From Aegilops tauschii subsp. strangulata (Eukaryota > Streptophyta > Magnoliopsida > Poales > Poaceae): a stretch of 64,000 nucleotides of DNA. The notes below the pieces were generated by a model, which did no database searches, was not told where the DNA came from, and worked only from the letters and a program-made list of their open reading frames with translations. Each line of letters opens with the position of its first letter. The first letter of the stretch is position 1. The position numbers were made by a program, and so were the translations under genes. Shown here one piece after another: positions 21,465 to 34,448 of the stretch. The DNA is taken from positions 324,101,294-324,165,293 of the forward strand of contig NC_053037.3 of the NCBI RefSeq assembly GCF_002575655.3. The letters run 5' to 3'.

Positions 21465-22924
21465 ATGCTTGTTACTAAACTTGAATTGAATGTCATTGGC
21501 TTTGAGCACATAAAAGACTTGTATGCGCATGATCCTACTTTTGCTATTCCTTATGCCAAGTGTTTGATGCATACATCTTGGGAACGCTATTACATCAAAG
21601 ATAATTATCTTATGAGAGCTAAGAAACTTTGCATCCCCGAGTCTTGTCTTCGTTTGTTACTTTTGCAAGCATCTCATGGAGGAGGAATAATGGGACACTT
21701 TGGACGCGACAAGACATTTGCTACGCTCTCCAAGAACTAGGCCCAAGATGTTCCGTGAAGTCTCACGCTTCACCAACCGATGCTCTACATGCCGCAAAGC
21801 TAAGTCTAAAGCTCAATCTCATGGGCTTTATATGCCACTTCCAATTCCATATCACCCATGGGAAGATAAGATATTAGTATGGACTTTGTGCTTGGTTTCC
21901 CTATAACTCGAAACGGCAAAGATTCCATGTTTGTTGTTGTGGACCGATTCTCTAAAATGGCACATTTCATACGATGCAACAAGATAGACGATGCTTCATG
22001 TGTTGCAAATCTTTTTTGTAGGGAAATCTTGCGCCTACATGGAGTGCCAAAGAAGATTGTCTCGGACCGCGATGTCAAGTTCTTTTGTTACTTTTGGAAG
22101 ACCTTATGCGCCAAGCTCAGAATCAAGCTTTTGTTCTCTTCGGCATACCATCCTCAAACCAACGGCCAAACAGAGGTGACGAACCAAACGCTCTCCACTC
22201 TACTACGCGTGTTGATCAAGAAGAACATCGAGGAGTGGGAAGAGTATCTACCATCGCCGAGTACGCCTACAATGACGCAAGACATTCGACTTCCGGCAAG
22301 TCCCCCTTCGAGGTCGTCTACGGCTTCAACCCATTGTCCCCATTGGACATTCTTCCTCTACCACTACAGGAGCGCATCAACATGGACGTGAGTGCCCGAG
22401 TCAACTACCTCAAGAAGATGCATGAAGATACGAGGCACACCACCGAGCGTCAAGTACAATGACTCGCGACCAAGCTCAACTTCAACAAGCAACCCATGAT
22501 ATTCAACATTGGAGATCTCATGTGGCTACACCTTCGCAAGGACCGCTTCCCCAACGAACGTAAGTCCAAACTTCTACCTCGAGCCGACAGACCCTTCAAG
22601 GTGCTAGCATGCTACAGCAATAACGCTTACAAGATCGACCTCCCACGTGATAAGTACAACGTGAGCCACGTCTTCAATGTCAAAGATCTCTCACCCTACC
22701 ATGGTGATGAAGAATTCGATCTAAGGTCGGATCTTTCCCAAGGGGGGGTGGGGGAGATGATGCAGAGCATCCCGAGGTCATCCCCTATGTCTCCCACGAC
22801 ACCACATGGACCAATGACAAGGGCTCGAGCAAAGGCTATCGAAGATAAGGTGAACTCGCTCCTCTCCGAATTACCACTCTCTACATATGAGACATGGCTA
22901 CTACCTCAAGCGGAAACCCTATGA
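21465..22924 (+). pseudogene. Gypsy B integrase and C-terminal tail
   Basis: The zinc region is split between frames (HGGGIMGHFGRDKT; NRCSTCRKAKSK). The DDE core has D in [10 protein letters not shown] in SDRDVKFF and E in [11 protein letters not shown]. Further breaks lie at 21738-21740, near 22250 and at 22460-22462. The tail GPMTRARAKAIEDKVNSLL is typical of the end of pol in this cereal group. No chromodomain is visible. Confidence 0.85.
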
Positions 22925-22950
22925 GTGATCAAGTACTTGGAGGAAGGCCA

Positions 22951-23197
22951 TGGAGCAGCTACATACAACGGACAGACAGGGAGGACACCAAGTACAAGGA
23001 CCAAGAGAAGGAGCTGCCAGAAAGTCTCCAGCCATCGGACGACCGAGACTTGTTGGACGTCCGACGCCTGAAGCTCCAGCGAGCCGGAAAAAGTCCCAGC
23101 CAGCGAACGCTACAGCGGTCGGACGACCGGTGCTCGTCGGATGACCGACACCTCCCAGTGCCCGGACAGCCGAGCACCACCGAACGACCGACACCAC
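22951..23197 (+). repeat. 3' LTR of B, first part
   Basis: Follows a purine tract GGAGGAAGGCCA (22939-22950) and starts TGGAGCAGCTAC. It holds copies of the CGGACGWCCG palindrome from 23034. It is cut at 23197 by element C. The LTR start is inferred from the purine tract and TG, as no 5' LTR is available. Confidence 0.6.
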
Positions 23198-24775
23198 TGA
23201 TGCGGCTTGAAGCTACGTTGGTATTTCCCCAAAGAGGAAGGGATGATGCAGCATAGCAGCGGTAGGTATTTCCCTCGGATGTGAAACCAAGGTTATCGAA
23301 CTAGTAGGATAACCAAGCAACACAACGTAAACAACCCCTGGACACAGATAACAAATCCTCGCAACCCGACGTGTTAAAGGGGTTGTCAAGCCCTTCCAGG
23401 TACGGTGCCTCAAGATAGGCAAGCGGACGTGAGATAAATTGTAGTAGATTGATAGATCGAACGCCAACTAAAATAAATAAGAATAAATTGCAGCAAGGTA
23501 TTTTTGTATTTTTGGTTTAATAGATCTGAAAATAAAAGCAAAGTAAAATAGATCGCAAAGGCAAATAATATGAGAAAGAGACCCGGGGGCCGTAGGTTTC
23601 ACTAGTGCCTTCTCTCGAGAAAAATAGCAAACGGTGGGTGAACAAACTGTTGGGCAATTGATAGAACTTCAAATAATCATGACGATATCTAGGCAATGAT
23701 CATTACATAGGCATCACGTCCAAGATTAGTAGACCAACTCCTGCCTGCATCTACTACTATTACTCTACACATCGACCGCTATCCAGCATGCATCTAGTGT
23801 ATTAAGTTCATGGAGAAACAGAGTAATACAATAAGAATGATGACATGATGTAGACAAGATCTATCTATGTAGAGATAGAACCCATCGTTTTATCCTTAGT
23901 AGCAACGATACATACGTGTCAGTTCCCTTTCTGTCACTGGGATCAAGCACCGTAAGATCGAACCCACTACAAAGCACCTCTTCCCATTGCAAGATAAATA
24001 GATCAAGTTGGCCAAACAAAACCCAAATATTGGAGAAGAAATACGAGGCTATAAGTAATCATGCATAAAAGAGATCAAAGAAACTCAAATACTTTCATGG
24101 ATATAAAAAGATACATCTGATCATAAACTCAAAGTTCATCGATCCCAACAAACACACCGCAAAAGAGTTACATCATATGGTTCTCCAAGAGACCATTGTA
24201 TTGAGAATTCAGCGAGAGAGAGGAAGCCATCTAGCTGCTAACTACGGACCCGAAGGTCTACAAAGAACTACTCGCGCATCATCGGAGAGGCACCAATGGA
24301 GGTGGTGAACCCCATCGGAGATGGTGTCTAGATTGGATCTGGTGGTTCTGGACTCTGCGGTGGCTGGATCAATATTTCGTCAACTCCCCAAGGGTTTTGG
24401 GAATATTGGGGTATTTATAGAGCAAAGAGGCGGTCCGGGGGGCACTCGAGGTGGGCACAACCCACCAGGGTGCGCCTGGGCCTCCTGGCGCGCCCTGGTG
24501 GGTTGTGCTCTCCTCAGAGCACCCGCAGGCGCAGCTAGGGCCCATTATGTTCCTTATGGTCCAAAAAAATCTCCGAAAAGTTTCGTTGCATTTGGACTCC
24601 GTTTGGTATTGATTTTCCCGTGATGTAAAAAACATGCAGAAAACAACAACTGGCACTTGGCACAATGTCAGTAGGTTAGTACCAAAAATGATATAAAATG
24701 ATTATAAAACATCCAAGATTGATAATATAAGAACATGGAACGATCAAAAATTATAGATACGTTGGAGACGTATCA
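23198..24775 (-). repeat. 3' LTR of C (1578 bp)
   Basis: The end GATACGTTGGAGACGTATCA forms a GATACG...CGTATC stem. A TATA-like CTATAAATAC lies on the minus strand at 24420-24411. Confidence 0.9.
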
Positions 24776-25159
24776 GCATCCCTAAGCTTAACTCCTACTC
24801 GTCCTCGAGTAGGTAAGTGATAAAAACAGAAATTTTGATGTGGAATGCTGCCTATCATGTGATATCATATTTCTTTCTTTGTAGCATGGACATTTGGACT
24901 TTTATATTGTTCAAAGCAATAGTCTAGTTTTGACATGATAATTTAAATACTCAAGCATATCAACAAGCAACCATGTCTTTCAAAATACCAATGCTAAAAT
25001 AAGCTATCCCTAGCCCATTATGCTCAATCATTGATCCATTAATGAAACACACTCGTATATTAGCTACACCCAATACTCAAGTACGATCATATTGCCTCCT
25101 AGTTGGTGCTTTTATAAAATAAGATGGAGACTCAAATTCAAAATAATTTTTTTGCATAA

Positions 25160-25655
25160 AGTAAAAGAAAGGCCCTTCGCAGAGGGAAGTAGGGATTTGT
25201 AGAGGTGCCAGAGCTCAAAGCGAAAAACTTAGAGATAAAAACATTTTGGGAGGTGTATCCTTCCCACCAACGAAAACGACTTAGAGTTCCCAATACTTTT
25301 CGTGCTAGATATATCATAGGTGGTTCCCAAACAGAAAATAGAGTTTATTCCATTTTCAACCATACTTTCCCTTTCCATGGCTAACCGTATCCACGGGTGC
25401 CTTCCATACCAACACTTCCCAAGGAATTTATTATTATACAACATAAAGCAAATTCATTTTTCATTTCGGGACTGGGCATCCCTAATACCTTTGCCTTACT
25501 CTCGTGCAATGACAAGTGAATAAACACGCATCTTGAGAATAACACATCTAGCATGGAAAATATTAGCCACCCCTCACCGCTCCGCGAGCGAAACGAACAC
25601 ACAAAAGAGAAGTTTATTTTGAGAATTAGAGATGGCACATACAAATTTGCTTAGA
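25160..25655 (-). repeat. Interior block of C shared with F (48050-48540)
   Basis: Highly similar over about 490 bp to 48050-48540, including the minus-strand words for AMERESMVE, FCLGT and KFLGKCWYG. It lies downstream of gag where an env-like or pol-derived region would be in Athila elements. Frames are short in both copies (25644-25381, 25444-25229), and no known domain is recognised. Confidence 0.6.
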
Positions 25656-26433
25656 ACAGCAAAATAATACCGCATATAGGTAGATATAGTGGACTCGTGT
25701 GGCAAAACCGGTTTAAAGGTTTTTGGATGCACAAGTAGAGATCATACTTAGTGCAAAATGAAGGCTAGCAAAAGATTGAGAAACGACCAACCAAGAAACG
25801 AATAATCTCGGAAGCGAGCATTAAGCATAATTAACATCGAATAATGAACCACAAGTAGTATATAATTTCATTGCATAATTATTGACTTTCGTGCTTACAT
25901 AGGGAATCACAAACCTTAACACCAATATTCTTACTAAAGCATAATTACTCATCAACATAACTCACATATCACATCATCATATCTCAAAACTATTACTAAG
26001 AATCAAGTTTATTTTGTCCAATGATCTTCATGAAAGTTTTTATTATATCCTTCTTGGATATCTATCACTTTGGGACTAATTTTTATGTGTTGCTTTCGAT
26101 AAGCTCAAACAAATATAAGTGAAGATCATGAGCATAATTTCTCTTTCTCTCAAATTAATTTAAGTGAAGCAAGAGAGAATTTCTTGAAAAATTTACTAAC
26201 TCTCAAATAAATCTAAGTGAAGCAAGAGATAATTTCTTCAAAAATACTAAAGCACACCATGCTCAAAAAGATATAAGTGGAGCACTAGAGCAAGTCCATA
26301 GCTCATAAAATATTTAAGTGAAGCATAGAGAGTTATTCTAACAAGTCATGACATGATTTTGGCTCTCTCAAATAGGTGTGCCCAACAAGGAATCAAGACT
26401 TAAAACACAAAATAAAACAAGCAAAGACTCATA

Positions 26434-26655
26434 TCATACAAGACGCTCCAAGGAAAACACATAGTATGTGACGAATAAAAATATAGCTTCGAGTAAAATA
26501 CCGATGATCGTTAGAAGAAAGAGGGGATGCCACTCGGGGGCATCCCCAAGCTTAGTTGTTTGCTCATTTTTGGATAATAGCTTGGTATGCCGGGGCATAC
26601 CCAAGTTTAGGCGCTTCTTACTCCTTATTCCTTCATCCATCGTAAGATAACCCAA
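26434..26655 (-). other. Short frame with KLGDAP and a hydrophobic segment (element C)
   Basis: 73 codons on the minus strand. It contains TTKLGDAPE, then a hydrophobic run (LLTIIGILLEAIFLFVTYYVF) long enough to cross a membrane. A similarly arranged frame exists in element F at 50091-49771. It covers the repeated hairpin/purine-tract motif, so the peptide resemblance may simply reflect the DNA repeat. I do not claim it is translated. Confidence 0.3.
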
Positions 26656-27263
26656 AACTTGAAAACTTCAATCACACAAAACTCAACAAAACCTTCGTGA
26701 GATCCGTTAGTAAAAGAAAGCAAATCACTACTATAAGTACTGTACCAAACCAATTCATATTTTGTTTTTGCATTAATACTGTATTCCAACTTTTCTATGG
26801 CAAAAAATCATCGAGGAAAACCATAGAGACATCAAAATAAGCACACAACGCAAAGAAAACAGAATCTGTCAAAACAGAACAGTGTGTAGCAATCTGACTA
26901 TTTCGAAAACTTCTGGAACTCCAAAAATTCTGAAAAATTAGTTCGACCTGAGCAATTTGTATATTAATCTACTACAAAAAGAATTGTCATTTTAGCACGC
27001 TCTGGTAAAAAATGAGAATTGTTTTTGTTAGCGCAAAAGTTTCTGTTTTTTAGCAAGATCAAACAACTATCACCCAAGAAGATCCTAAAGGCTTTACTTG
27101 GCAGAAACACTAATTAAAACATGAAAAACACAATCATAACAGTAGCATAATTGTGCTAACACTCAAGAACAGAAACAAAAAAGCAAAAATAATTTTTTTT
27201 CATTGGGTTGCCTCCCAACGAGCGCTATAGTTTTATGCCCATAGCTTGGCATAAAGCAAGGAT

Positions 27264-27827
27264 CTAAGTTTTCTCTTCCAAAGTTTTGGCAAATTTTGTA
27301 AGGGTTTTCTCAAACCCGGGAGGCTCTTTACGCTTCCCTAAATTCTCTGGAAAAGAAACCATCTTTAGATCCAAAATATCCAATGGCTTGTTGCAAAAAG
27401 TAATCAAGGTATTCATGCGATTGATACTACCATTGAGGTGTTTGAGGGGTTCATTATATTTCTGTATTTCAACCATATGTTTATGCAAATTACCAAGTTT
27501 GTCCAACATTTGAACTCCCTCAGGGGTGAAAGAAAACCCCTTCTTTTGAGGTGGAACTCCCACAATTCCTTCTAAAATTTCATAGGCAGTATTGGCATTA
27601 AGCTCAATAAAATTCCCTTTAGCGGCAAAATCTAGGAGTTGACTATGATGCAAAGCCAATCCTATGTAAAAATTACGAAGCAAGATCTTAGCGCCCCCCT
27701 TTAAATTGCAAATACGATAAGATTCCATAAGCCTATACCAAACATCTTTCAAATTTTCTCCTTGTTTTTGCTTGAAGTAAAGAACTTCAAAATCTTGTGA
27801 CAAAGGATTAGTAGGAATGCTAACCAT
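27264..27827 (-). pseudogene. Athila-type gag remnant of C
   Basis: 187 codons on the minus strand. QKQGENLKDVWYRLMESYRI followed by a LLRNFYIGL stretch matches the central helix region of Athila Gag. The usual Gag is much longer, so both the N-terminal part and the zinc-knuckle region are missing. It lies about 200 bases inside the primer site, as expected for gag. It shows no catalytic motif and its C-terminal part is Lys/Glu rich. Confidence 0.65.
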
Positions 27828-28012
27828 TAAGACTAGGAAGCAAAAACACAGATAGATCTGACGAGAAAAAGGCGAATGAAAAAGAGGGGCGAAGAAAACG
27901 GCAATTTTTTATGAAGTGGGGGAGAGGAAAACGAGAGTAAAATGGCAAATAATGTAAATTGCGAGGAGATGAGATTTGTGATTAGGAACCTGGTATATGT
28001 TGAAGATCCTCT

Positions 28013-28027
28013 CCGGCAACGGCGCCA
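28013..28027 (-). promoter_or_regulatory. Primer-binding site of C
   Basis: TGGCGCCGTTGCCGG on the minus strand, 11 bases inside the right LTR. This is the aspartate-tRNA type site usual for Athila-lineage elements, and it fixes the element's direction. Confidence 0.75.
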
Positions 28028-28038
28028 GAAATTCCTTT

Positions 28039-29312
28039 TGATGCGACTTGAAGCTACGTCGGTATTTCCCCAAAGAGGAAGGCATGATGCAGCACAGCAG
28101 CGGTAGGTATTTCCCTCAGATGTGAAACCAAGGTTATCGAACCAGTAGGAGAACCAAGCAACACAACGTAAACAGCCCCTGCACACAGACAGCAAATCCT
28201 CGCAACCAACGTGTTAAAGGGGTTGTCAATCCCTTCCGGGTACGGTGCCTCAATATAGGCAAGCAGACGTGAGATAAATTGTAGTAGTTTGATAGATCGA
28301 ACGCCAACTAAAATAAATTGCAGCAAGCTATTTTTGTATTTTTGGTTTAATAGATCTGAAAATAAAAGCAAAGGAAAATATATCGCAAAGGCAAATAATA
28401 TGAGAAAGAGACCCGGGGCCGTAGGTTTCACTAATGGCTTCTCTAGAGAAAAATAGCAAACGGTGGGTGAACAAATTACTGTTGGGTAATTGATAGAACT
28501 TCAAATAATCATGACGATATCCAGTCAATGATCATTACATATGCATCATGTCCAAGATTAGTAGACCGACTCCTGCCTGCAGCTACTACTATTACTCCAC
28601 ACATCGACCGCTATCCAACATGCATCTAGTGTATTAAGTTCATGGAGAAACGGAGTAATGCAATAAGAACGATGACATGATGTAGAAAAGATCTATCTAT
28701 GTAGAGATAGACCCCATCATTTTATCCTTAGTAGCAACGATACATACATGTCGGTTCCCTTTCTGTCACTGGGATCAAGCACTGTAAGATCAAACCCACT
28801 ACAAAGCACCTCTTCCCATTGCAAGATAAATAGATCAAGTTGGCCAAACAAAACCCAAATATTGGAAAAGAAATACGAGGCTATAAGTAATCATGCATAA
28901 AAGAGATCAAAGAAACTCAAATACTTTCATGGATATAAAAAGATAGATCTGATCATAAACTCAAAGTTCATCGATCCCAACAAACACACTGCAAAAGAGT
29001 TACATCATATGGATCTCCAAGAGACCATTGTATTGAGAATTCAGCGAGAGAGAGGAAGCCATCTAGCTACTAACTACGGACTCGAAGGTCTACAAAGAAC
29101 TACTCACACATCATCGGAGAGGCACCAATGGAGGTGGTGAACCCCATCCGAGATAGTGTCTAGATTGGATCTAGTGGTTTTGGACTCTGCGGCGGCTGGA
29201 TCAATATTTCGTCAACTCCCCTAGGATTTTGGGAATATTGGGGTATTTATAGAGCAAATAGGTGGTCCGGGGGGCACCCGAGGTGGGCACAACCCACCAG
29301 GGCGTGCCTGGG
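28039..29312 (-). repeat. 5' LTR of C, inner part
   Basis: Aligns with 23198-24480. It is cut at 29312 by element D, whose CTGGG target copy is 29308-29312. Confidence 0.9.
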
Positions 29313-30486
29313 TGTCGGTGTACAAAAGTAGGGGCGCACCTTTGTACCCCTTTACTTGTGCACAGGCAGTCAGAGCCGCGCACCACGGCCACATGTAGCA
29401 GGGCAAAGGAGAGAAGTCGAAGCCCAAAACAAGACAACACCAAGGCCAAAAGCACAAAGAAGCAGAAAGGCGAAGCAGGTTCCCCCGGCAAGACCCTTGC
29501 CGGGGGCAGCCTCAGCAGCCCCGGCAAGACCCTTGCCGGGGCGGCTCGTCCTCACCAACAGAGCGCGCCACCCTTGAGCCAATGGCTTCCAAACACCATC
29601 AACCACGTTGGGCCAGGGCTCAGGAGGCACCTCCATGGTGGCATGCAGATCTTTGTCAAGACCATGGATATTCAAGATTAGATGAGGATTGAAAGACAAT
29701 GGTCCTCGGCAAGAACCTTGCCGAGGAGAGCCACAGGACCCCCGGCAAGATCCTTGCCGGGGACGACAGCGCGCCACAGCAAGACCCTTGCCGGGCCACC
29801 CAGCAAGGCCCTCACCAAGGACGCCAGCAGGGCCACTGCCAGGCCCGCACCAGCCAAGTCTCCACCGCCGTTCGCATGCAGCTGCGAGCCCAACCAGCTG
29901 GGCGGGCACCTGTGTGGCAACATGCAGCTTCCAGGCCAACTCAGCAAGCGCCTGCGTGGCAGCATGTAGATCTTCATGAAGAACCTACCACCGCGCCACC
30001 TCAGCTGCCTGCCTACCTACATGGCGCCGCACGCATCGCTGGCCAGGGCGCGTGTCGAAGCGAGGAGGAGCGGCGACGGACGGGACGGGCCTCGTTCCCG
30101 CCCCCAATAAAGCAAGGGGACACCTAAGCGATGCATTAAATGCATCTTGTCCTGTAATACGAGCGATAAGATCGCGGCACTATAGGCCTTTTCACCTCCT
30201 GTGTGCCACTGTGGCAGCCCCTTTCGACTATAAAAGGAGGCCCATGGCATACTGAAGGGGGATTTGGCTCTTTGAAACCACGCATCCACCATAGCTAGTT
30301 CGAGAGCTTAAGAACTCTCTGAAATACAGCCACCAAAGCAGGACTAGGGTATTACGCATCCTCGCAGCCCGAACCTGGGTAAACGATCCTTGTGCTGACT
30401 GCTAATCCTACTCCTCTCACAACCCTGCGCCCCGGCAACCGTAGTAGGGATTCTCGTGATCCCATAGGTGTCGTTTCCCACCGACA
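29313..30486 (+). repeat. 5' LTR of D (1174 bp)
   Basis: Holds five CCGGCAAG...CTTGCCGG-type hairpins between 29482 and 29800 and a TATA-like CTATAAAAGG at 30228-30237. It has one 36-bp hairpin unit more than the 3' LTR. Confidence 0.9.
30228..30237 (+). promoter_or_regulatory. TATA-like box in the 5' LTR of D
   Basis: CTATAAAAGG, about 250 bases before the LTR end and conserved in the 3' LTR. Confidence 0.6.
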
Positions 30487-30490
30487 TCTT

Positions 30491-30508
30491 TGGCATGCCA
30501 GGTAGGGG
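30491..30508 (+). promoter_or_regulatory. Primer-binding site of D
   Basis: TGGCATGCCAGGTAGGGG, five bases inside the LTR. Element E has TGGCGCGCCAGGTAGGGG at the same place. I recall an arginine-tRNA type site for related rice elements, but this is not checked. Confidence 0.6.
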
Positions 30509-30560
30509 GCGCAATTGTGAGAATCTGGTCTAGTCGTTAGCCTAGCGGTTCTTCATCGCC

Positions 30561-33488
30561 ATGGCTCCCAAGAATAAGACGGCCACGGTGATCGGCTCGT
30601 CGGGGGCCGAACGACCCATGCCAGTACGGGCGAGCAGCGGCCCGGTCGCGGACAGGACCCGGGCCGCGGTCCGCGAGCACCAGCATCGCCCTGGCAGTCA
30701 GAGCTTGGCGAGCGGCGCCGTTCGTGCGCCAGGCGACGGGCCGCACGCCACCAAATCCAAAGACGGGGCTGGGCCCCCCGCAGGCGGCGCGGGGCCCTCC
30801 AGGTGTGTCGTTGTGCCACCCATGGGCGGCGCAGCAACCTCCAAGACGCCCACGCCGGCGACCACTGCACGCTCTTTCCATGGTGTGCGCGACGAGCAGC
30901 GTCACCACGTCGGTGACCCTGGACACCGTCGTGGGAAGAGCTCTGTGCGTCGTCCACAGGACGAAGGAGTTCAGCATGCCCGCCGAAGTGCTGGCGAAAA
31001 TGGCGCGCAGCCGCTGGGTCGTGATAGAGCTCCTTCTAATGTGGTTAGAAGTCGAAGCGCGCCACGGTCCACGCAGCTGTCGCCGCCACCCACGCCAGCA
31101 GAAGCTTTGGCGCGAGCGCAGCTGCTCATCGACTTCCCTCCTGCTGCGGAGAAGCTCGACGAGTGGAGGGCCATCATCCGGAGCCTCTTCGTCGTCGCCA
31201 ACAAAGATGATCCGTGACCGGCGGGACCCTCGGGCCGGCGCTCCACCGAGCCACCACATGCCAGCGCTGGGAGGACCGGGGGTGCTGCGGTCACGGTGCA
31301 CTCTCCTCCTCCTCGCCAGCTGCCGCGGGCGTCGGCCCGTCGCGACGACACTTGTGATAACATCTCTATAGCATCGTCCGACCCACGGACCCACCGCGAC
31401 CAGCGCCAAGTTCTTCAAGAACGAGCTCACGAAGATGCTCGAACCACTATCGAGCGCCGGCGTGATACACGCCACCAGTCAGACAAGCCGGCGGGACCCG
31501 CTATGGACCACCCAGCACCGGGGGGCTCCGGCGGCCTACCTGACGAGGTGGGCTGCCCAGCCTTTACCCGCGAGCTGCGGCAGTTCCAGTGGCCGTCCCA
31601 CCACATGTTCAAGCCCGACGTCAGCGAGAAGTACACTGGCAAGACCCATCCGTCGGAGTTCCTCAGCATCTACACCATCGCGATGCAGGCTGCCAGTGCT
31701 CGCGACGACAAGGTGCTTGCCAATTACTTCCCACTAGCACTAAAGCCCAATGTCACGTCTTGGTTGATGCACTTGTCGGCGGATTCCATTTCTTCTTGGT
31801 CGGATTTGTGCCATGAGTTCGTTGGCGCCTTCACTAGAGGCCACCAAGCTCATGGCCAGGCCAGTGATCTGCATATCATTCCCCAGAAGGAAGGGGAAAC
31901 CCTGCGCAAGTACATCCAGAGATTCAGCCGGGTGCAGTACAACATCCCCGACGTTCATCCCGCCGCTGTGATCAGTGTGTTCCATCCGAACGTGCGCAAC
32001 CGCAAGATGCGCGAAGAGCTGGCGATGACCAAGGTTAAGGATGTGGCCGAACTCTATGTTCTGGCCGATAGGTGCTCTCGGACTGAAGAGGGAAGGAAGT
32101 ACCCCGGCGAGGACGCCGGCGCGGAAACCGACTCTACTGATGAAGACACCGCCGCCCCGACGAAGAAGGGCCGACGTCGCAACAGGAAACGCAAGGGCAA
32201 GGCCGTGCTTGCCGTTGAAGGATCTGACGACACCGACACTGCCAAGAATGTCAAGGCAGACGACCCCGACAAGGAGATTGCCGGGTGCGCCGCTTGCCGG
32301 GCCTTAGCAGCTGCCTACAAGCCCGGGGGCTCCGGCAAGCAGTACTGCAAGATGCACCGCACCAAGGGCCACGACCTCCAGAACTGCCGACAAGTCGAGC
32401 TGCTTGCTGAGAAGCAAAAGGCCGAGTATGAGAGGCGGGACAAGGAGAAGGGCGACGGTGCCGAGGGATCCGGCAAGAAGCATGGCGGCCAAGGAGGCTG
32501 CCGCGACAAGGACAGCCAGCAAGAGAGGCCCGCCCGGGGCCATGACAAGAAGCAAGAAGACGATGATCATGACGAGGACGACGAGTCCGGCAAGCAAGAG
32601 TTCCAGAAGGCTACAGAGGCCATGTGCGTCGATGGTGGCGCCTTGCTGCATACTTCTCACCGCCAGCTCAAGCAGTGGGCGCGTGAGATTACAGCGGCGG
32701 AGCCGTCGTTCGACGCTCAGAAGCCGCTGAAGTGGTCCAGCACGCCCCTCATCTTTGACGCCGAGGACCACCCTGACCGCACAACTGCGGTCGGGTGTTT
32801 GCCGTTGTTGGTCTCGCCAACGATACGCAACCTCAAGGTGAACAAGATGTTGGTCGACGGCGGGGTCGGCCTGAACTTGATCTTGCCCGTCGTGATCAAA
32901 AGGCTGCAAATCCCTGATGGAGACCTCGAGGAAACGAGCATGTTTCAAGGGGTCAATCCGGGGAGCAGCCAGCCGAAGGGGAAGGTCATGCTGCCCCTGA
33001 CGTTTGGAGGGGAGTTGAACTACAGGATGGAGAGGATCGTCTTCGACGTGGCCGAGATCCCCTTGCCCTACAACGGGATCCTCGGCCGCCCGGCACTAGC
33101 CAAGTTCATGGCGGCGTCGCACTACGCCTACAACATGCTAAAGATGCCTGGGCCGTTAACCATCATCTCCGTCCCCTCCGATAAGAAGGACGCGCTGATT
33201 TGCGCCGACCAACTCTACCGGGAAGCAGTTGCAGCAGTTGCCGGCAAGGCACTTGCTCCTGCCGCTGAAGGCCCGGGAGGGAAGAAGAAGCCCGGCAAGA
33301 CCTCTCGCACCCACTCCGGCAAGCGCGGCTCTTCGGAGTGTTGTGCTACCATCGAGGACGTGCCAGAAAGCTCTACCGGCAAGAGCAAGAAATCCAGAGC
33401 TGAGCCACCGCAGACCAAGAAGGTGCCCGTTCGGGAGGATGGCACGGGAGGGGCTTTCACCATAAGCTCCACCCTCGATAGCAAATAG
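30561..33488 (+). pseudogene. Element D gag-protease
   Basis: The ATG at 30561 (MAPKNKTATV) opens the frame. A TGA at 31215-31217 interrupts it, and the same frame then runs open to a TAG at 33486-33488. After a Pro/Arg-rich N-terminus come the Gag core (FSRVQYNIPDVHPAAVI, SWLMHLSADSISSW), a CX2HX4HX4C zinc cluster (YCKMHRTKGHDLQNC) and a retropepsin-like protease with VDGGVGLNLI near 32855. Gag coats the RNA; the protease would process the polyprotein. The RT follows in the same frame beyond the TAG. Confidence 0.85.
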
Positions 33489-34448
33489 GAAGGCGCACTC
33501 GTCACCTTCCTGCGGGCGAATGTCGACGTGTTTGCATGGCAAGCATCCGACATCCCCGGTGTTACCAGGGAGGTGATTGAGCACCACCTAGCTGTCTGTC
33601 CTCATGCGCGGCCCGTCAAGCAGAAGGTCAGAAAGCAGGCTCTGGAAAGGCAGGAGTTCATCATAGAGGAGATCAGGAAGTTGGAAGCGGCAGGTTTGGT
33701 AAGAGGAGTGCTCCATCCGACGTGGTTGGCCAATCCGGTAGTAGTGCGCAAGGCAAATGGGAAGTGGAGGCTGTGTATTGACTACACAGATATCAATAAG
33801 GCCCGCCCTAAGGACCCCTTCCCGTTACCGCGCATCGACCAAATTGTTGATTCCACGACCGCGTGTGATCTTTTGTCATTCCTCGACGCCTACTCGGGCT
33901 ACCACCAGATCTTCATGACAAGAGAAGACGAACAGAAGACATCATTCATCACCCCATGTGGTACGTATTTCTTTTTACGGATGCCTTTCGGGTTGAAGAG
34001 TGCTGGCTCAACGTTTGCAAGGGCGGTCCAAATTGGTTTTGAACCCCAGCTCCATAGAAATATGGAAGCATACATGGATGACATAGTGGTCAAGACCAAG
34101 GACATGGCAACTCTTGTACAAGACTTGGAAGAGACGTTTGCCAATCTGCGCAAGATGAACCTCAAGCTGAACCCTGAGAAGTGTGTCTTCGGCGTTCCGT
34201 CCGGCAAACTTCTCGGGTTCTTTGTGTCGCAGCGCGGGATCGAGGCAAACCCAAACAATATCAAGGCTATTGAACAGATTGAGGCGCCCAAGCGGATCAA
34301 GGATGTGCGTCGTCTCACTGGCTGCATCGCCGCCATGAGCCGATTCATCTCCAAATCTGCCGAGCGCGCCCTTCCCTTTTTCAAAATCTTGAAGAAGGCA
34401 GGCCGATGGAGTGGACCCCAGAAGCCGAGGCGGCGTTGCAGGATCTGA
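33489..34448 (+). pseudogene. Element D reverse transcriptase
   Basis: In frame with gag-protease after the TAG at 33486. RT starts LVTFLRANVDVFAWQ and includes WRLCIDYTDINKARPKDPFP, FLDAYSGYHQIFM, the catalytic YMDD in AYMDDIVVKTK near 34070, and LLGFFVSQRGIEANP. A one-base insertion near 34405 shifts the frame into the RNase H part. Palm residues appear intact. Confidence 0.9.

Noticed and set aside
30537..31475. Long minus-strand frame (312 codons) opposite gag of D
   Set aside because: High-G+C shadow of the gag reading frame, with no family resemblance and only Arg/Ala-rich sequence.
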